Under the pieces are notes generated by a model that was not told the DNA's origin, made no database searches, and was given only the letters and a program-made list of their open reading frames with translations. Positions 61,483 to 64,000 of a stretch of DNA of 64,000 bases are shown here, in pieces (within the stretch, counting starts at the first letter, position 1; the number at the start of each line of letters is the position of its first letter). The DNA comes from Halobacillus locisalis (GTDB lineage Bacteria; Bacillota; Bacilli; Bacillales; Halobacillaceae): the NCBI RefSeq assembly GCF_013694105.1, contig NZ_JACEFG010000001.1:1178001-1242000 (forward strand), in the 5' to 3' direction. The position numbers were made by a program, and so were the translations under genes.

Positions 61483-62668
61483 TTAGGTTCACCTCACTTC
61501 CCGCTAGTGCAGCAATAACTGCTCCACGAACGATGATTCCTTGTAACTTTCCATCTTCAACGACTGCTACTGGTACTGTAGAGTCATGAATGACATCAAA
61601 GATTTCGTGCATAGATGTATCTTTGTCCACTTTCGGAATGTCGGTACGCAAGATTTCTTTCACGTCTTTCACTTCTTGTTTCGCAGCTTCTGATACATCA
61701 TCAGCGGTCACATAACCATGCAGATTTCGTTTTGCATCGGTGACATAAATTGTAGAAAGACCTTCCTTACGCATTCTCTCAAGTGCCGTACGAGGCCCAT
61801 GCTTATCAACGTCTACCGTTTCAGGACGCTTCATGATGTGTTCTGCAGTCAACACCTTAGAACGGTCGACATCTTCAACGAATTTCTCAACGTAGTCATT
61901 CGCAGGATTCACTAGAATCTCTTCCGGTGATCCGATTTGTACAATACGTCCATCTTTCATTAATGCAATACGATCTCCGATGCGCAACGCTTCATCCAAG
62001 TCGTGTGTAATGAAAATAATCGTTTTCTTCATTGACTCTTGAAGCTCTAAAAGCTCATCCTGCATTTCCTTACGGATTAATGGGTCTAAAGCTGAGAACG
62101 CTTCGTCCATCAAAAGAACTTCTGGATCGTTTGCTAAAGCACGCGCTAGTCCTACACGCTGCTGCATACCACCAGAAAGTTGACCCGGGAATTGATTAAT
62201 ATATCCTCCAAGTCCTACAAGCTCTAATGAATCCTTCGCTTTTTGAGCACGCTCTTCTTTATCTACGCCTTGCACTTCCAGACCGAATTCAGCATTCTCA
62301 AGGACTGTACGATGTGGGAACAAAGCGAAACGTTGGAACACCATGCTCAGTTTTTCACGACGTACGTCGCGCAAATTTTTCTTATCCATCTTCGCTAAGT
62401 CTTTCCCATCGATATAGACACTACCTTCAGTAGGTTCAATCAATCGGTTGATTAAACGGACTAACGTGGATTTACCACTACCGGATAATCCCATGATGAC
62501 GAAAATCTCTCCCTCTTCGACATCAAATGAAGCACGGTTAACCCCAACCGTATTTCCAGTTTTCTCTAAGATTTCATCTTTTGATAAGCCTTGGTCTAAA
62601 TATTGAGTCGCTTTTTTTGCTTGCTTCCCAAAAATCTTAGACAAGTCTTTTACTTGAATGATCGGCAC
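61466..62668 (-). CDS. opuAA: glycine betaine ABC transporter ATPase OpuAA
   Basis: 400 residues. ABC domain: Walker A GLSGSGKSTLVRLINRL near residue 55, signature LSGGMQQRVGLARALA, Walker B VLLMDEAFSALDP, switch His FITHDLDEAL. Two C-terminal CBS domains (about 275-390) are present, as in osmoregulated importers that sense ionic strength. GTG 62668 after AGAGGTGAG is the likely start. First gene of the operon; transcribed away from a GbsR-family repressor. Confidence 0.93.
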   Translation of the reverse strand: MPIIQVKDLSKIFGKQAKKATQYLDQGLSKDEILEKTGNTVGVNRASFDVEEGEIFVIMGLSGSGKSTLVRLINRLIEPTEGSVYIDGKDLAKMDKKNLRDVRREKLSMVFQRFALFPHRTVLENAEFGLEVQGVDKEERAQKAKDSLELVGLGGYINQFPGQLSGGMQQRVGLARALANDPEVLLMDEAFSALDPLIRKEMQDELLELQESMKKTIIFITHDLDEALRIGDRIALMKDGRIVQIGSPEEILVNPANDYVEKFVEDVDRSKVLTAEHIMKRPETVDVDKHGPRTALERMRKEGLSTIYVTDAKRNLHGYVTADDVSEAAKQEVKDVKEILRTDIPKVDKDTSMHEIFDVIHDSTVPVAVVEDGKLQGIIVRGAVIAALAGSEVNLNGSDA

Positions 62669-62749
62669 GTCTCTCACCTCTTAAGTTAGTTATTTTTAAT
62701 GGTACGTCTTTGTTTCAATTATTACCGTACTCAATCAATCGCCTTACAT

Positions 62750-62779
62750 AGTGTAATCTATTTGCAACAAAAAGTTCAA
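62750..62779 (-). promoter_or_regulatory. candidate opuA promoter overlapping a repressor half-site
   Basis: Minus-strand TTGAAC (62779-62774), 18-nt spacer, TACACT (62755-62750). The -35 lies inside AGTTCAAAC (62773-62781), a word repeated in the palindrome at 62815. Confidence 0.4.
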
Positions 62780-62814
62780 ACGATAAATACTTAAAAATAA
62801 GAACAAAAATTACG

Positions 62815-62830
62815 TACAGTTCAAACTGTA
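62815..62830. promoter_or_regulatory. candidate OpuAR/GbsR operator
   Basis: Perfect inverted repeat TACAGTT-CA-AACTGTA between opuAA and the divergent repressor gene. Its core AGTTCAAAC recurs at 62773-62781, 45 nt away. Position and symmetry suit a dimeric winged-helix repressor; which protein binds is inferred. Confidence 0.5.
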
Positions 62831-62956
62831 TAAAGTAAAACTCATGAAATGCTCTCTTTTTCGCCAAATTACGACATAATTCTCCTTCCTTCTTTATTTT
62901 CAATAATATACAAAATATAGTAAGGTTGTCATAGCAACCATCAGAAGGAGGATCTT

Positions 62957-63481
62957 ATGGTATTAAAAGACCACCAAACATTTGAGGAAACCCATACAAA
63001 AGTCATCCACGAGTTTTCCAAAACATTAGAAATGTTTGGGTTGACCCCTGCCGATGCAAGACTATTCGTCACCCTCTACATTAATAAATCACCGATGACA
63101 TTAGATGAGATGAGTGAAGCTTTAGGAAAAAGCAAAACGTCTATGAGTACTGGAATCCGTGCTCTAGCCGATCAAGGACTCGTAGAACGTGTATGGAAGA
63201 AAGGGTTCAGAAAAGATCTATACCGGGCAAATGAAAACTTGTATAAAACCTTCATGTCTTCCTATATACAGAAATGGCAAATGGCTGCTGATGATCAAGA
63301 GAGGTCATTAGAAACGATTGAACATGATTTGAGAAGTCAATTCCAATCCATTACGAAAGAAAAGAAAATGAAAGAAGCCGACCATTTGTACAAACGAATA
63401 GAAGATATGAGAAACTTCCATCAAATGATTGCGCAAGCTTTTAATGAGTTAGACCCGGATAAAGACCCTTCAATAAAGTAA
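62957..63481 (+). CDS. GbsR-family (OpuAR-like) transcriptional repressor
   Basis: 174 residues, MarR-like winged helix: ETHTKVIHEFSKTLEMFGLTP, YINKSPMTLDEMSEALGKSKTSMSTGIRALADQGLVERVW, then a helical effector/dimer region. This is the GbsR/OpcR/OpuAR group, whose members sense choline or betaine through an aromatic cage and repress uptake and synthesis genes. Divergent from opuA, so it most likely represses that operon. ATG 62957 follows AAGGAGGATC. A terminator follows. Confidence 0.85.
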   Translation: MVLKDHQTFEETHTKVIHEFSKTLEMFGLTPADARLFVTLYINKSPMTLDEMSEALGKSKTSMSTGIRALADQGLVERVWKKGFRKDLYRANENLYKTFMSSYIQKWQMAADDQERSLETIEHDLRSQFQSITKEKKMKEADHLYKRIEDMRNFHQMIAQAFNELDPDKDPSIK

Positions 63482-63487
63482 ACACCT

Positions 63488-63520
63488 TTCTATACAGGCC
63501 TTTAGGTCTGTATAGTTTTT
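63488..63520 (+). terminator. terminator of the opuA repressor gene
   Basis: Stem CTATACAGGCCT/AGGTCTGTATAG with T6 tail, 8 nt after the stop codon. Confidence 0.9.
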
Positions 63521-63713
63521 TATAAAGAGTAATTCATAGAAGAAAAATTAACGAAAATTAGTATTCTAGCACATTATTTCTTGAAAATTTTTAGATATGG
63601 CTTAATATAGAAGTTGGAGTCATGTAATTATAGTCAATGACCATCATTCCTTATTTCAAGGTCTATCATGCTAGAGCATGGAAGTGTAAAAATACCTAAA
63701 GAAGGTGAGTTGT

Positions 63714-64000
63714 ATGATGGATAATATTTCAAAGAGAGAAGCTATTTTCTATAGCCATAAAATGGCGCAACTGTCTAAAGCCTTGTGGAAAGCCATCGAA
63801 AAAGATTGGCAAGAGTGGATCAAACCCTTTAAATTGAACATCAATGAGCACCACATTTTGTGGATTGCCTACCACCTTGAAGGTGCGAGTGTATCCGAGA
63901 TCTCAAAATATGGTGTCATGCACGTATCTACCGCCTTCAATTTCTCTAAAAAGCTAGAAGAACGAGGCCTATTGCAATTCTCTAAGAGGGAAAATGATAA
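63714..64000 (+). CDS. scoC: transition-state regulator ScoC/Hpr (5' part)
   Basis: First ~95 residues of a MarR-family regulator; the rest lies beyond the right edge. [32 protein letters not shown] and the winged helix ([43 protein letters not shown]) match Hpr/ScoC, repressor of protease and sporulation genes and of peptide transport. ATG 63714 (or 63717) follows GAAGGTGAG. In B. subtilis it lies near yhaH; here opuA and its repressor are inserted between. Confidence 0.92.
   Translation, partial: MMDNISKREAIFYSHKMAQLSKALWKAIEKDWQEWIKPFKLNINEHHILWIAYHLEGASVSEISKYGVMHVSTAFNFSKKLEERGLLQFSKREND

Overview
The window is a continuous stretch of a low-to-moderate GC Firmicute chromosome and most likely comes from a moderately halophilic Bacillaceae such as Halobacillus or a close relative. 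The evidence is strong AGGAGG-type ribosome binding sites, a complete gerPA-gerPF spore-coat permeability operon, comK, med and scoC homologues, TRAP, FapR and FadR type regulatory sites, and an opuA glycine betaine importer with its own GbsR-family repressor. Read right to left, gene order closely follows the Bacillus subtilis segment from scoC to fabF (scoC, yhaH, trpP, hit, ecsAB, yhaA, hmoB, pbpF, hemEHY, yhfI, lplJ, lcfB, comK, yhjDE, sipV, addBA, hlpB, gerP, yisL, asnO, yitS-yitW, yjaV, med, fabHF). Lineage-specific genes and repeats are inserted between these blocks. This comparison is from memory of the B. subtilis map, not from an alignment. No tRNA, rRNA, prophage, insertion sequence with transposase, or CRISPR array was seen.

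Layout. 0-5 kb: fatty-acid initiation and elongation (fabF partial, fabH with a FapR operator), a yjzB-like gene, med, a decayed epimerase-like gene (yjaV), a DUF2929 membrane protein and uppP. 5-14.8 kb: molybdopterin genes moaD-moaE-mobB, then the yitW/yitV/yitU and yitT/yitS blocks interleaved with small, membrane and lipoprotein genes. 14.9-21.2 kb: a membrane-anchored alpha-amylase-family protein lacking the catalytic residues, a 21-nt phased repeat array, asparagine synthase with a Fur-box-like site, yisL, rocD, and two copies of a dispersed palindromic element. 21.2-26.1 kb: a DUF418/DUF2157/GDYXXLXY membrane cluster and the gerP operon. 26.1-37.6 kb: hlpB-addA-addB recombination genes, signal peptidase, a TVP38 membrane protein, yhjD, comK, a DUF3939-like gene, and a gene-free stretch that looks like a structured minus-strand RNA. 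37.6-53 kb: lcfB with a FadR operator, lplJ, yhfI, yhfH, a LacI regulator, hemYHE, pbpF, hmoB, a thiol-oxidation pair and liaFSR. 53-64 kb: a ferritin-like protein, an amidohydrolase, ecsAB, hit, trpP with a TRAP-type leader, yhaH, opuA with a divergent repressor, and the start of scoC.

Main points for follow-up are the catalytically disarmed GH13 protein with the TCGGACA phased array upstream, the candidate structured RNA at 36965-37172, and a family of about 120-bp palindromic elements. One member of that family is present at 39.6 kb but missing from an otherwise near-identical inverted flank at 59.2 kb. Also notable are the TRAP-like triplet array before trpP, the Fur-like box before the asparagine synthase gene, and the direct coupling of hlpB to addA with sbcDC absent.
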